A stretch of 64,000 bases of DNA from DAIDKA01 sp036489445 (lineage in GTDB: Bacteria > Pseudomonadota > Gammaproteobacteria > Steroidobacterales > Steroidobacteraceae). The position numbers and the translations under genes were made by a program. The stretch is from positions 32,663 to 96,662 of the forward strand of contig DASXFV010000038.1 of NCBI GenBank assembly GCA_036489445.1, in the 5' to 3' direction. The notes below the pieces were generated by a model. It had not been told where the DNA came from. It made no database searches and saw only the letters and a list, made by a program, of their open reading frames with translations. This document shows positions 17,310 to 25,861 of the stretch, in pieces. Each line of letters opens with the position of its first letter. The stretch's first letter is position 1.

Positions 17310-18641
17310 ATGAAAATCCCAGAAATCATCATCGTCGAGGTTCTGCACCAACCCGGCAGCCTCGCCAAGGTGCTCCAAGTGATCGCCGAGGAAGGGCTGG
17401 TGCTGGAGCACCTCACGTCCCTGCGGCGCGAGCAGGGTCGCACGCTATGGGAAATCACCCTCGATATGGACGAGGATGCCAACCGGTCGTTGTACGAACG
17501 CATCGACGCGTTGCCGACTGCGCGCTTCGTGGGCAAGTCAGACCGGGTGTTCAATCGCCATCGGGGTGGCAAGATCCGCACCGTCTCGCGGGTGCCCATC
17601 AATACCTTGAATATGCTGCGTGATGTGTACACCCCGGGCGTGGCGCGCGTATGCCTGGCCATCCAGGCTGATCCGCGCAAGATCCACGACTACACCAGCA
17701 TCGACCATACGGTGGCCATCATCACCAATGGCACGGCCATCCTGGGTCTGGGGGACATCGGCGCGGCGGCGGGCCTGCCGGTCATGGAGGGCAAGGCCGC
17801 GCTGTTCTCGGAGCTGGTGGACCTGAGCGGTGTGCCGATTCTGCTGAAATCCCGTGATGCCGACAGTGTCGTGGCGACGATCTGCGCCATCGAGCAATCC
17901 TTCGGGGCCATCCAGCTGGAAGATTTCGCAGCTCCGGAGTGCTTTGAAATCGAAGAGCGGCTGCGTGCGACCTTAAGCAAGCCGGTGCTGCACGATGACC
18001 AGCACGGCACCGCCGTGGTGACGCTGGCGGCACTCATCACGGCCACGCGGCGTCTGGGCCGCAGCCTGCGCGTGAGCACCGTCGGCCAGATCGGTCTGGG
18101 CGCGGCGGGGACCGGTATTGTCCGCCTGCTGCGCGCCTATGGGGTGGGCAAGGTGCTGGGTGCGGATCGCAATCCCAAAGCCATCGAGCGCATCCAGTCC
18201 ATGGGAGCAGAAGGCGCCTCGCTGGAAGACATCATGGCGCGCTGCGATATCGTGATCGCGACCACCGGCGTGAAGAATCTGATTCCAGCCCAGCGGGTGC
18301 GTCCCGGGCAGATCATCCTCGCGCTGTCGAACCCGGAAAGTGAGATCGATCCCCTGGAGGCCATGGAGCGGGGCGCCGCCTTCGCCGCTGATGGCAAGGG
18401 CATCAATAATGTGCTGGCCTTCCCGGGTTTGTTCCGCGGTGCGCTGGCGGCGCACGCCCCACGCTTCACGGATGCCATGTTGATGGCCGCGGCCGATGCC
18501 ATCGCGCAGCTGGCCGGGGAGGATCTGGTGCCCAATCCACTGGATAAGCTGGTCCACGAGCGGGTCGCGGCCGCGGTCATGACCGCGGCCATGCAGCCTG
18601 CAGCGATGGGCGAGGCGGGGACACCGGAAATTACGCAGTAG
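17310..18641 (+). CDS. NAD(P)-dependent malic enzyme with N-terminal ACT domain
   Basis: The first about 75 residues form an ACT domain (IIIVEVLHQPGSLAKVL), a likely allosteric site. The remainder is a malic enzyme: VYTPGVARVC, the metal/malate region LEDFAAPECFEIE, HDDQHGTAVV, and a Rossmann motif GLGAAGTGIV. It decarboxylates malate to pyruvate. At 443 residues it is the short bacterial type without a phosphotransacetylase domain. No Shine-Dalgarno sequence precedes the ATG (ccccgcgcc only), and a TAGAAT box lies 9 nt upstream, hinting at a very short leader. Its 3' end overlaps rpoH convergently by 11 bp. Confidence 0.92.
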   Translation: MKIPEIIIVEVLHQPGSLAKVLQVIAEEGLVLEHLTSLRREQGRTLWEITLDMDEDANRSLYERIDALPTARFVGKSDRVFNRHRGGKIRTVSRVPINTLNMLRDVYTPGVARVCLAIQADPRKIHDYTSIDHTVAIITNGTAILGLGDIGAAAGLPVMEGKAALFSELVDLSGVPILLKSRDADSVVATICAIEQSFGAIQLEDFAAPECFEIEERLRATLSKPVLHDDQHGTAVVTLAALITATRRLGRSLRVSTVGQIGLGAAGTGIVRLLRAYGVGKVLGADRNPKAIERIQSMGAEGASLEDIMARCDIVIATTGVKNLIPAQRVRPGQIILALSNPESEIDPLEAMERGAAFAADGKGINNVLAFPGLFRGALAAHAPRFTDAMLMAAADAIAQLAGEDLVPNPLDKLVHERVAAAVMTAAMQPAAMGEAGTPEITQ

Positions 18642-19512
18642 CCGGGGCCATCATGCCCTTGAGCTTGCCCAGCGCCTGCGTTTCGATCTGCCGGATGCGC
18701 TCGGCCGAGACCTGGTAGCGGTCGGCCAGCTCATGCAGCGTCGACTTGTCTTCACCCGTCCAGCGGCTCATCAGGATGTCGCGACTGCGCGCATCCAGCC
18801 GGCCCAGGGCCGCCTGCAGATTCGCGTGCGACACACTCTCCCACTCCTCCGCTTCGACGCTTTCCGCGGGGTCCGCGGCCGGCGCCGGCAGATAGGAGGC
18901 CGGGCTGTACGGGGCATCCTCATCATCCCCATCCGGGGTGGGGTCAAACGACATGTCGCGAGCCGACAGTCGCTGCTCCATCTCGGTGACTTCCGCCGTG
19001 GTGACACCGAGATCACGGGCCACCGCCGCGGTCTCCTCGTGCGTCAGCCAGGAGAGGTTCTTCTTCATGCGCCGCAGGTTGAAGAACAGCTTGCGCTGGG
19101 CCTTGGTGGTGGCCACCTTGACCAGGCGCCAGTTGCGCAGGACGTATTCGTGAATTTCGGCACGCACCCAGTGCACGGCAAAGGAGACCATGCGGACGTT
19201 GAGCGTCGGGTCAAAGCGCTTCACGGCCTTCATCAGGCCGACGTTGCCTTCCTGGATCAGATCCCCCATGGGCAGGCCGTAGCCGGTATAGCCGCGGGCG
19301 ATATGCACCACGAAGCGCAGGTGCGACAGCACCAGCTTGCGGGCGGCGTCCAGATCGTCTTCCGCGCGATATCGAATGGCCAGATCCCGCTCCTCCTCGC
19401 GTGACAATACGGGGATGCGGCTGACGCGATCGATGTAGGCGTCCAGGCTTCCCAGCGGCCCCGCCAGGGCGAGGGTGGATTCAGGAGCGACCAGTGCAGT
19501 AGCGGTCGTCAT
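18631..19512 (-). CDS. rpoH: Heat-shock RNA polymerase sigma factor RpoH (sigma-32)
   Basis: A 293-residue sigma-70-family protein with region 2 (GLPMGDLIQEGNVGLMKAVK), the diagnostic RpoH box QRKLFFNLRR at residues 139-148, and region 4 ending RIRQIETQALGKLK. It directs polymerase to chaperone and protease promoters under heat stress. GGGAG precedes the ATG. It lies 129 bp downstream of ftsX, the usual order in Gammaproteobacteria. A perfect CIRCE operator in its leader (19551-19577) indicates control by HrcA as well. Confidence 0.96.
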   Translation of the reverse strand: MTTATALVAPESTLALAGPLGSLDAYIDRVSRIPVLSREEERDLAIRYRAEDDLDAARKLVLSHLRFVVHIARGYTGYGLPMGDLIQEGNVGLMKAVKRFDPTLNVRMVSFAVHWVRAEIHEYVLRNWRLVKVATTKAQRKLFFNLRRMKKNLSWLTHEETAAVARDLGVTTAEVTEMEQRLSARDMSFDPTPDGDDEDAPYSPASYLPAPAADPAESVEAEEWESVSHANLQAALGRLDARSRDILMSRWTGEDKSTLHELADRYQVSAERIRQIETQALGKLKGMMAPATA

Positions 19513-19550
19513 TCAGGCTCCCTTGAGTTCGAACTTTGCTGAGGCAGATA

Positions 19551-19577
19551 TTAGCACTCTGGTCATTTGAGTGCTAA
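19551..19577. promoter_or_regulatory. CIRCE element (HrcA operator) upstream of rpoH
   Basis: The sequence is TTAGCACTC, nine spacer bases, then GAGTGCTAA: an exact match to the CIRCE consensus bound by the heat-shock repressor HrcA. It lies 39-65 nt before the rpoH start codon and downstream of a likely promoter, so HrcA would block rpoH transcription until heat inactivates it. CIRCE is usually found ahead of groESL or hrcA-dnaK. Confidence 0.93.
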
Positions 19578-19617
19578 GAAGCCCTGGAAGTTCAACGCTG
19601 TCGTCGGAAACAAATTC

Positions 19618-19645
19618 AATAAAAACAATGCCTTGATACTGTCAA
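19618..19645 (-). promoter_or_regulatory. Candidate sigma-70 promoter of rpoH
   Basis: On the minus strand a perfect TTGACA (19645-19640) is followed after 16 bp by TTTATT (19623-19618), a 4/6 match to the -10 box. It overlaps the ftsX stop codon and would start transcription near 19611, placing the CIRCE element in the transcribed leader. Confidence 0.55.
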
Positions 19646-20562
19646 GCTCGCGGTTCGATGCCTCGCAGATGCCGGGCGGCGGCTACCCAGGCCCCCAACC
19701 ATCCCAGGAGCATCCCGGCCCCCAGAACCAGGCCAACCTCGCGCGGCCCCGCGCCAACCAAGGTATAGCTGCTGCCATACAGCCGGGCCAGGGTGGCCAC
19801 GGGTGCGCGCAGCACCGCCGCCGCGGTCCCCACCAACGCCCAGGCCAGCAGCGCCCCTGCGAGGCCATAGAGCATGCCGGTGTACAGGAAGGGTCTGCGG
19901 ACAAAGCCGGTCGATCCCCCCACCAGCCGGATCACTTCAATCTCGGTACGACGGCCCTGGATTTCAAGTCGGATGGTATTACCCACCACGGCGAGCACCC
20001 CGGCCCCCAACAAGATGGCGGCAATACTCAGTACCCGGCGCAGCAGGTCCAGGATGGCGTTGAAGCGCAGCACCCACTCCGCGTCCACCTGCACGGTGTC
20101 CACCTCCGGCCAGGCCCCCAGGTAGTGCTTGAGCGCCGCCAGATCCGCCGGAGCGCTGGCATCGGCCGTGGGGCGCACATGCAGAATATTCGGCAGGGGA
20201 TTGCTGCCGAGGGCCTGCAGCGCGGTGCCAAATCCGGAATATTGACGGAATTCCTGCAGGGCCTCAGCGGCGCTGATCACCTGTACCGCTGCCACCCCTG
20301 GACGGGCGCGCGTGCTTTGCGCCAGCTGTTGCACGCGCGACAGGGCAATGTCCGGCTTGAAGTACACCGATACATCGACCGCCCCGGTGAAACCGCCCGT
20401 GGCGCCCATGGCATTGGAGACGAACAGTGCCAAGGCCAGCGGCAGCGCCAGGGCGAGACCAATGACCAGTACCGTCAGCGCGGTGGCGAAGGGCGCGCGT
20501 GCCAGCCTGCCGGCTGAACCCAGCAGTGCCTGAGCATGGTGGGTCAGGTAGCCCGCGATCAT
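19642..20562 (-). CDS. ftsX: Cell-division protein FtsX (permease-like)
   Basis: A 306-residue FtsX. TM1 is near residues 28-48; a periplasmic domain contains VDVSVYFKPDIALSRVQQL and the family pattern VQVISAAEALQEFRQYSGFG. Three further helices follow, with the conserved RRTEIEVIRLVGGSTGFVRRPF segment between them. With FtsE it forms the ABC-like complex that couples cytokinesis to peptidoglycan amidase activation at the septum. Its start overlaps the ftsE stop by 4 bp. Gene order ftsY-ftsE-ftsX-rpoH is canonical. Confidence 0.95.
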   Translation of the reverse strand: MIAGYLTHHAQALLGSAGRLARAPFATALTVLVIGLALALPLALALFVSNAMGATGGFTGAVDVSVYFKPDIALSRVQQLAQSTRARPGVAAVQVISAAEALQEFRQYSGFGTALQALGSNPLPNILHVRPTADASAPADLAALKHYLGAWPEVDTVQVDAEWVLRFNAILDLLRRVLSIAAILLGAGVLAVVGNTIRLEIQGRRTEIEVIRLVGGSTGFVRRPFLYTGMLYGLAGALLAWALVGTAAAVLRAPVATLARLYGSSYTLVGAGPREVGLVLGAGMLLGWLGAWVAAARHLRGIEPRA

Positions 20563-21251
20563 CGCGTCGCCGTCATGCTGGGCAGCGGCGCCTCCGCGCT
20601 GCCCTGGACCTCACCGTCCGCCAGGACGATGCTGCGCTGTCCGAACTCATGCACCACATGCATATCATGGGTCGCGACGATCACTGTGACGCCCACGTCC
20701 TGGAAGCGCTTGAAGAGCTTCATGACCTCCAGTGCGAGCTGCGGGTCCAGATTGCCGGTGGGCTCATCGGCGATCAGCACTGAAGGCTTGGCGACCACGG
20801 CACGTGCAATGCCGACGCGCTGCTGTTCGCCCACGGACAGCTCGTTGGGCAGCATGCGCTCCATGCCCAGCAATCCGACCTGATCCAGCGCCGCGCGCAC
20901 GCGATGATCCATCTCCGTCTGACTCGCGCCGGCGACCACCAAGGGCAGGGCAACGTTGTCGAACACCGGACGGTCATCCAGCAGCCGATGGTCCTGGAAC
21001 ACCACGCCCAGCGTGCGCCGGTAGGCCGACAGGTGCCGTGATTTGAGCGTGCCGAGATTGTGCCCATTGACCATCACGGTGCCGCGGGTCGGACGTTCCA
21101 GCAGCGCGATGAGCTTGAGCACGGTGCTCTTGCCGGCGCCCGAGCGGCCGGTCAGGAACACCATCTCGCCGCGGTCAATGCTGAAGGTGGCGGCGCGAAG
21201 CGCTTCACGCCCGTTGCGGTAACGCTTGGTGACGCGCTCGAAGAGGATCAT
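20559..21251 (-). CDS. ftsE: Cell-division ATP-binding protein FtsE
   Basis: A 230-residue ABC ATPase with Walker A GRSGAGKS (residues 35-42), Q-loop VVFQDHRLL, Walker B VLIADEPTG, and switch His in VATHDMH. The signature motif reads LSVGEQQR instead of the usual LSGGEQQR, a Gly-to-Val change in the ATP-contacting loop. It partners FtsX at the divisome. Start overlaps ftsY stop by 4 bp and stop overlaps ftsX start by 4 bp, so translation is coupled. Confidence 0.96.
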   Translation of the reverse strand: MILFERVTKRYRNGREALRAATFSIDRGEMVFLTGRSGAGKSTVLKLIALLERPTRGTVMVNGHNLGTLKSRHLSAYRRTLGVVFQDHRLLDDRPVFDNVALPLVVAGASQTEMDHRVRAALDQVGLLGMERMLPNELSVGEQQRVGIARAVVAKPSVLIADEPTGNLDPQLALEVMKLFKRFQDVGVTVIVATHDMHVVHEFGQRSIVLADGEVQGSAEAPLPSMTATR

Positions 21252-22240
21252 GCGCCGGACGCGGCAGGGTTTTCCGGGGTCGCGCCTACCCCTTCGATGA
21301 GCGCAGCAGCGAAGACCTCGGCGTTGAATTCGCCGAAATCCCCGGCCTGTTCACCAATGCCGATAAAGCGGATCGGAATATTCAGTTTGCGGGCGATGGC
21401 GAGCACGATGCCGCCCTTGGCCGTGCCATCCAGCTTGGTGAGGACCAGCCCGGTGACGCCGATGGCCTGGTGAAACTGCAGGGCCTGCGAGAGGGCGTTC
21501 TGGCCCTGGTTGGCATCCAGTACCAGCAGCACCTCATGTGGCGCGGTGGCATCGACTCGCTGCAGCACACGGCGGACTTTTTTCAGCTCCTCCATGAGAT
21601 GCGTCTGGTTTTGCAACCGGCCGGCGGTGTCGGCGATCAGCACCTCGGTGCCGCGCGAGCGCGCGGACTGCGCCGCATCGAACACCACGGCACCGGGGTC
21701 GGCTCCGGCCTGCTGCGCGACCACTGTCGCACCGGTGCGGGTGCCCCACACCTGCAGCTGCTCGACGGCGGCGGCGCGGAACGTATCACCTGCCGCCAGC
21801 ATGACGCTGTGGCCTGAGGTGGCCAGGCGCTGAGCGAGCTTGCCGATGGTGGTGGTCTTGCCGGAACCGTTGACGCCCACGACCAGGATGACAAAGGGTT
21901 GATGTGCCGGGTCGATCACCAGCGGCTGCGCGCAGGGAGTGAGAATTTCGGTCACGGACCGCCGCAGGGCGGCGATCAGCGCCTCGACATCGGCGAGTTC
22001 CTGGCGCGCAACGCGCGTGCGCAGATCATCCAGGATGTATTGCGTGGCCTCCACACCGACATCGGCGGTAAGCAGTCGGGTCTCCAGCTCATCGAGGATT
22101 TCGGCATCGATTTTGCGGCCCCGAAACAGGGTCGCCAGACCGTCCGTCAGCCAGGAGCTGCCGCGGTTGAGTTTCTTGCGCAGACGCTCGAAGAATCCAC
22201 CGGATTCTTCGCCGGCCGCTTTGTCGCGTCGGAACAGCAT
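21248..22240 (-). CDS. ftsY: Signal recognition particle receptor FtsY
   Basis: A 330-residue SRP-type GTPase: N domain (FFERLRKKLNRGSSWLTDGL), G1 GVNGSGKTTT, the DTFRAAA loop, G3 DTAGR and G4 TKLDGTAKGG. The acidic A domain of E. coli FtsY is nearly absent, as in many other bacteria. It docks ribosome-SRP complexes at the membrane. ATG 22240 is used; the frame continues to 22801 but runs antisense to rsmD. A TACAAT box ends 6 nt before the ATG, so the mRNA may be leaderless. It is divergent from rsmD. Confidence 0.94.
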   Translation of the reverse strand: MLFRRDKAAGEESGGFFERLRKKLNRGSSWLTDGLATLFRGRKIDAEILDELETRLLTADVGVEATQYILDDLRTRVARQELADVEALIAALRRSVTEILTPCAQPLVIDPAHQPFVILVVGVNGSGKTTTIGKLAQRLATSGHSVMLAAGDTFRAAAVEQLQVWGTRTGATVVAQQAGADPGAVVFDAAQSARSRGTEVLIADTAGRLQNQTHLMEELKKVRRVLQRVDATAPHEVLLVLDANQGQNALSQALQFHQAIGVTGLVLTKLDGTAKGGIVLAIARKLNIPIRFIGIGEQAGDFGEFNAEVFAAALIEGVGATPENPAASGA

Positions 22241-22295
22241 GGCGCTATTGTATGATGATCCGGCTTGGCTAGGCTTCAAAAGGCGGGCGTGGGAC

Positions 22296-22913
22296 TTGGC
22301 AGCGACTGGTAAGCCCGATATCCGCAAGGCCGCCACGCGCGTGGCACGTGGCAATAAAACGCGTGTGTTGCGCATCATCGGCGGCGCCTGGCGTGGCCGC
22401 ACCTGGCGGTTCCCGGAGGGCGATATCCGCCCGACACCTGACCGGGTCCGGGAGACCCTGTTCAACTGGCTGGCGCCGGATATCGCCGGGGCCCGGTGCC
22501 TGGATCTGTTTGCCGGCAGCGGCGCGCTGGGACTTGAGGCGCTGTCACGCGGTGCCGCCCGCGTGGTGTTCGTGGAACAGGCCGCAGCCTCCGCCCGGGA
22601 ACTGCGCCAGACGCTGGCGCTGTGGGGCGGTGCGCCGGCGGCGGCTGCGCAAGTCCAGCACACCGACGCCACCAGCTTCCTCGCCGGCAAGGCGGAAGTC
22701 TTCGACGTGGTCTTCCTGGATCCGCCGTTTGCGGGCGGTTTGCTGGGCCCGGTTGCGGGCAGCCTTGAATCCGGCGCCTGGTTGGCGCCAAACGCTTGCA
22801 TCTATGCCGAATGCCCCGCACGCGAGGGATTGCCGCCGCTGCCGGGGTGGCGGCTGATGCGGGAGGGCCGCGCCGGTGAGGTCGGGTATCATCTGTTGCG
22901 GAGGGCACCTTGA
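22296..22913 (+). CDS. rsmD: 16S rRNA (guanine(966)-N2)-methyltransferase RsmD
   Basis: An approximately 205-residue methyltransferase with RIIGGAWRGR and RPTPDRVRETLFNWL, the SAM motif DLFAGSGALGLEALSRGA, and the amino-methylation motif LDPPF. It methylates G966 of 16S rRNA during small-subunit assembly. Start is uncertain: TTG 22296 leaves 55 bp for divergent promoters. The ATG at 22239 would share the palindromic CATG with the ftsY start, which seems less likely. It sits divergent from ftsY, as usual, and its stop overlaps the coaD start (TTGA). Confidence 0.92.
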   Translation: MAATGKPDIRKAATRVARGNKTRVLRIIGGAWRGRTWRFPEGDIRPTPDRVRETLFNWLAPDIAGARCLDLFAGSGALGLEALSRGAARVVFVEQAAASARELRQTLALWGGAPAAAAQVQHTDATSFLAGKAEVFDVVFLDPPFAGGLLGPVAGSLESGAWLAPNACIYAECPAREGLPPLPGWRLMREGRAGEVGYHLLRRAP

Positions 22914-23398
22914 CCACTTATAGAAACGCCGTGTATCCCGGGACGTTTGATCCCATCACCAACGGACACGCCGACCTGGTGCGGCGGGCGTGCAGCCTGT
23001 TTGATCGGGTGGTGGTGGCCATTGCCTCCAATGCCGGCAAAGCGCCGCTGTTCCCGCAGGATAAGCGCGTGGCGCTGGCACGTGAGGTGCTCGCCGATCT
23101 GCCCAAGGTGGAAGTCATGGCCTACTCCGAACTCACCGTGGAGTTCGCGCGCCGCCACCAGCTCTCGGTGATCATCCGCGGCCTGCGCGCCGTGTCGGAC
23201 TTCGAGTTCGAGTTCCAGCTGGCGAACATGAACCGCCATCTGTCGCGCGAAATCGAGACCGTGTTCCTGACACCTCAGGAACAGTTCACGTTCATTTCTT
23301 CTTCCCTGGTGCGCGAGATCGCCGTGCTGGGGGGCGACGTGCACGAGTTTGTGCATCCGATCGTGCTGGCCGAACTGCGGAAGCTGCGGCGCGTTTGA
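22910..23398 (+). CDS. coaD: Phosphopantetheine adenylyltransferase
   Basis: A 162-residue nucleotidyltransferase with the T/HxGH loop YPGTFDPITNGH and the C-terminal ISSSLVREIAVLGGDV motif. It adenylates 4'-phosphopantetheine to dephospho-CoA, the fourth step of CoA synthesis; coaBC, steps two and three, lies about 9 kb downstream. Start is TTG, overlapping the rsmD stop, with GGAGG 5-6 nt upstream. Its last 107 bp are overlapped on the other strand by the glycosylase gene. Confidence 0.95.
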   Translation: MTTYRNAVYPGTFDPITNGHADLVRRACSLFDRVVVAIASNAGKAPLFPQDKRVALAREVLADLPKVEVMAYSELTVEFARRHQLSVIIRGLRAVSDFEFEFQLANMNRHLSREIETVFLTPQEQFTFISSSLVREIAVLGGDVHEFVHPIVLAELRKLRRV

Positions 23399-24077
23399 GT
23401 TTGCGGCGCTTGCGCGGCAGGCGCGGCAGTTTCACCGTCTGCGCGGGGGGCGGCAGCTTGCCGGCACGCGACAGATCCACCGCCCGCCACAGGTACCAGG
23501 CCGCCGCGCTGCGATACGGTCCCCAGCGCTCGCCGAACAGGGCCAGCGCTTTGGGAGCCGGCATTTCCTTGTGCCCATAGGCCAGACGAAAGCCATGGCG
23601 GACGCCGAAGTCATCGACGGGCAGCACGTCGGGTCTGCGCAGCTGGAACATCAGCAGCATCTCGACGGTCCAGCGACCGATACCGCGCACGGCGGTGAGC
23701 CGCTCGATGATCTCCAGATCGCTCAAGGAGTGCAGGACGGCGCGTTCCGGAACCACGCCGCTGACGGTCTTTGTCGCCAGGTCCCGCAAGGCTGCGATCT
23801 TTGAAAACGAGAACCCCGAGGCGCGCAGTGCGGCATCTTCCAGGGCCAGCAGGGACTCCGGAGCGGGGAAAATCCCGCCGCCGCAGGTGCTGATGAAACG
23901 GTTGAGGATCGACTGCGCGGCCTTGCCGTTCAGTTGCTGATGCGCGATCGCGCGCGCCAGGGTTTCAAAGGGCGAATGTGCTTCGCGCGCCTCCAGCTCC
24001 AAGGGCCCGGCGGCGCGGATGAGCTGCTTCATCACCGGATCCACATCGCCAAGATAGGTCACGATGGCTTCGGTCAC
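23292..24077 (-). CDS. HhH-GPD DNA-3-methyladenine glycosylase (AlkA-like)
   Basis: A 261-residue base-excision glycosylase. The helix-hairpin-helix is LTAVRGIGRWTVEM and the catalytic Asp lies in LPVDDFGVRHG. It would remove alkylated purines from DNA. The N-terminal domain of E. coli AlkA is missing, giving the short MAG-type form. GTG 24077 with GAGG upstream is the chosen start. The last about 45 residues form an unusually basic Arg/Lys/Pro tail, most of it encoded antisense to coaD (107-bp convergent overlap). It follows mutM by 4 bp, making a DNA-repair pair. Confidence 0.88.
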   Translation of the reverse strand: MTEAIVTYLGDVDPVMKQLIRAAGPLELEAREAHSPFETLARAIAHQQLNGKAAQSILNRFISTCGGGIFPAPESLLALEDAALRASGFSFSKIAALRDLATKTVSGVVPERAVLHSLSDLEIIERLTAVRGIGRWTVEMLLMFQLRRPDVLPVDDFGVRHGFRLAYGHKEMPAPKALALFGERWGPYRSAAAWYLWRAVDLSRAGKLPPPAQTVKLPRLPRKRRKLKRAAASAVRPARSDAQTRARRPPARRSRAPGKKK

Positions 24078-24081
24078 GATC

Positions 24082-24897
24082 TCACCTCTGGCAGGTGGGG
24101 CAATAGTAAGTGGACCGCTGTCCCTGGGTGAAAACACGGACCAGTGTCTTGCAGTTGCGGCAGGGTTCATCGGCCCGTTCATAGACAAAGAGCTGCTGGC
24201 GGAAGTATCCCGGATTGCCATCCGGGTTCACGTAATCCCGCAGTGTGGTGCCGCCGACGCGGATGGCCTGTCGCAACACCTTGCGGATGGCCGCGACCAG
24301 ACGTTCGGCTTCAACCCGGGTCAGGCTGTGACTCGTGCGGCGGGGCCGGACCCCGCACTGGAACAACGCTTCACTGGCGTAGATGTTTCCCACCCCTGTG
24401 ACCAGCTGGCCATTCATGATCAGCTGCTTGATGGAGACTTTGCGCCGCCGCGCAACACTCCACAGGTACTGCGCATCAAAGGCAGCATCGAAGGGTTCCG
24501 GCGCGAGCTTCGCCAGCAGCGGATGGGTCTGCGGATCCCCCGTCACATAGTGCAGGCTGCCGAAGCGGCGCGGATCATTGAAGCGGACGGTGTGACCTGA
24601 AGTGAGCGCCAGGTCGATGTGATCGTGGGCCGCGGCCGGCAGATTGCTGGGTACGAGGCGCAGGCTGCCGGACATTCCCAGGTGCCACAGCACCGTGCCA
24701 TGGGTCAGCCGCAGCAGCAGGTACTTGGCGCGCCGGTCGACGGACTCGACACGCTGCCCCGCCAGGGTCTGGGGCAGCCGCGCATCCACCGGCCAACGCA
24801 GGCGGTGCTCGCGGACCGTCAGTCGCAGAATGGTCTGACCCGTCAGGTGCGGTTCAAGTCCGCGACGGGTGGTTTCAACCTCGGGTAGCTCGGGCAT
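24082..24897 (-). CDS. mutM: Formamidopyrimidine-DNA glycosylase (Fpg/MutM)
   Basis: A 271-residue Fpg with the mature N-terminus PELPEVET, where Pro2 is the nucleophile and Glu3 the catalytic acid. It also has the H2TH region GNIYASEALF and a C-terminal zinc finger CRNCKTLV ... YYCPTCQR. It excises 8-oxoguanine and formamidopyrimidines. ATG 24897 is required to expose Pro2. Its start overlaps the end of the hpnL gene by 23 bp, so it is probably the fourth gene of the hpnJ-hpnI-hpnL transcript. Confidence 0.95.
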   Translation of the reverse strand: MPELPEVETTRRGLEPHLTGQTILRLTVREHRLRWPVDARLPQTLAGQRVESVDRRAKYLLLRLTHGTVLWHLGMSGSLRLVPSNLPAAAHDHIDLALTSGHTVRFNDPRRFGSLHYVTGDPQTHPLLAKLAPEPFDAAFDAQYLWSVARRRKVSIKQLIMNGQLVTGVGNIYASEALFQCGVRPRRTSHSLTRVEAERLVAAIRKVLRQAIRVGGTTLRDYVNPDGNPGYFRQQLFVYERADEPCRNCKTLVRVFTQGQRSTYYCPTCQR

Positions 24898-25849
24898 GGC
24901 CCATTCTGCGGCTTTCAAGCCATTGCCACCACAACAGTGGCGGCACCCCGCACAGCACCTCGCGCACGCGTTTCACCGCAGAAACGGTCAGTGCCAGCTC
25001 GGCGCTGATCCCCAAGGTGTGTCCGAACAACACCAGCGCGGCTTCCTGAACGCCCAGGCCCGCGGGCACGATGAAGGCAAGATGCCGCGCCGCCTGGGTC
25101 AGTCCCTCGAGCATGATTGCTGCTGGGACATTGACGGGATGGCCGAACAGACGCAGTGCCCACCAGACTTCAAACGACGCCGAGATGAGTGCCACAAATT
25201 GCAGCGCGCCTGCCATCGACAAGATTGCGGTTCGACCCAGACAGCGGCGCAGATCCGCATCCAGCGATATCGCGGCGTCGCCTCCAGTGAGGCCCACCAT
25301 GGGTTTCAGGAAGCGCTGCAGGCGCTGGAACACGGATCCGTACCGCAGCAGCAGCAAGCACCCCAGGGGAATGAACACACTCAGCCCCAGTACCGTGATG
25401 ACCTGCGGATGATGGCCGCCGGTGCCCAGCAGGATCAGCGTCGCCACGGTCCCCAGCAGATAGACGGTGATCAGGGTCAGCAGAATTTCAACGATGATCG
25501 TGGCGCTCGCCGGAACGAGGCCCAAGCCACGCCAGCGCATCAGACGCACCCCCACCACTCCGCCCCCGAGGCTTGCCACGGGCAACAGGCGATCCACTGC
25601 CTCACGCACGGTGGTCACCCAAAGTACGTAGCCGAAGTCTGCCTTTCCTGCTGCATCAAAAGGACGCAGCAGCGCGCGCCAACCTACGGCATACAGCGCG
25701 AAGAAAATCATGCGATAGGGAACCAGCCACAACAAGGCGGCGCCCGCCTTGCTCCAGGTATGCAGCATCATGGGCACATCGGCATGAATGACCAGCCCGG
25801 TCAGCAGGGCGAGTCCGAGCAGACCCGCGATGTACACGGCGATTTTCAC
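24875..25849 (-). CDS. hpnL: HpnL-like hopanoid-associated membrane protein (LPG synthase TM-region family)
   Basis: A 324-residue polytopic protein with about eight membrane segments. It belongs to the lysylphosphatidylglycerol-synthase transmembrane / UPF0104 family (VREAVDRLLPVASLGGGVVG and LTQAARHLAFIVPAGLGVQE). The location directly after hpnJ and hpnI (12-bp gap) supports the HpnL subfamily, thought to help place or transport hopanoids between membranes. It has no enzymatic domain. The subfamily assignment rests partly on context. Confidence 0.82.
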   Translation of the reverse strand: MKIAVYIAGLLGLALLTGLVIHADVPMMLHTWSKAGAALLWLVPYRMIFFALYAVGWRALLRPFDAAGKADFGYVLWVTTVREAVDRLLPVASLGGGVVGVRLMRWRGLGLVPASATIIVEILLTLITVYLLGTVATLILLGTGGHHPQVITVLGLSVFIPLGCLLLLRYGSVFQRLQRFLKPMVGLTGGDAAISLDADLRRCLGRTAILSMAGALQFVALISASFEVWWALRLFGHPVNVPAAIMLEGLTQAARHLAFIVPAGLGVQEAALVLFGHTLGISAELALTVSAVKRVREVLCGVPPLLWWQWLESRRMGHARATRG

Positions 25850-25861
25850 GCAGCGCCTGAC

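Noticed and set aside
19567..20517. 316-codon plus-strand ORF over ftsX
   Set aside because: It is the antisense shadow of ftsX; composition is Gln/Gly/His-rich with no family features.
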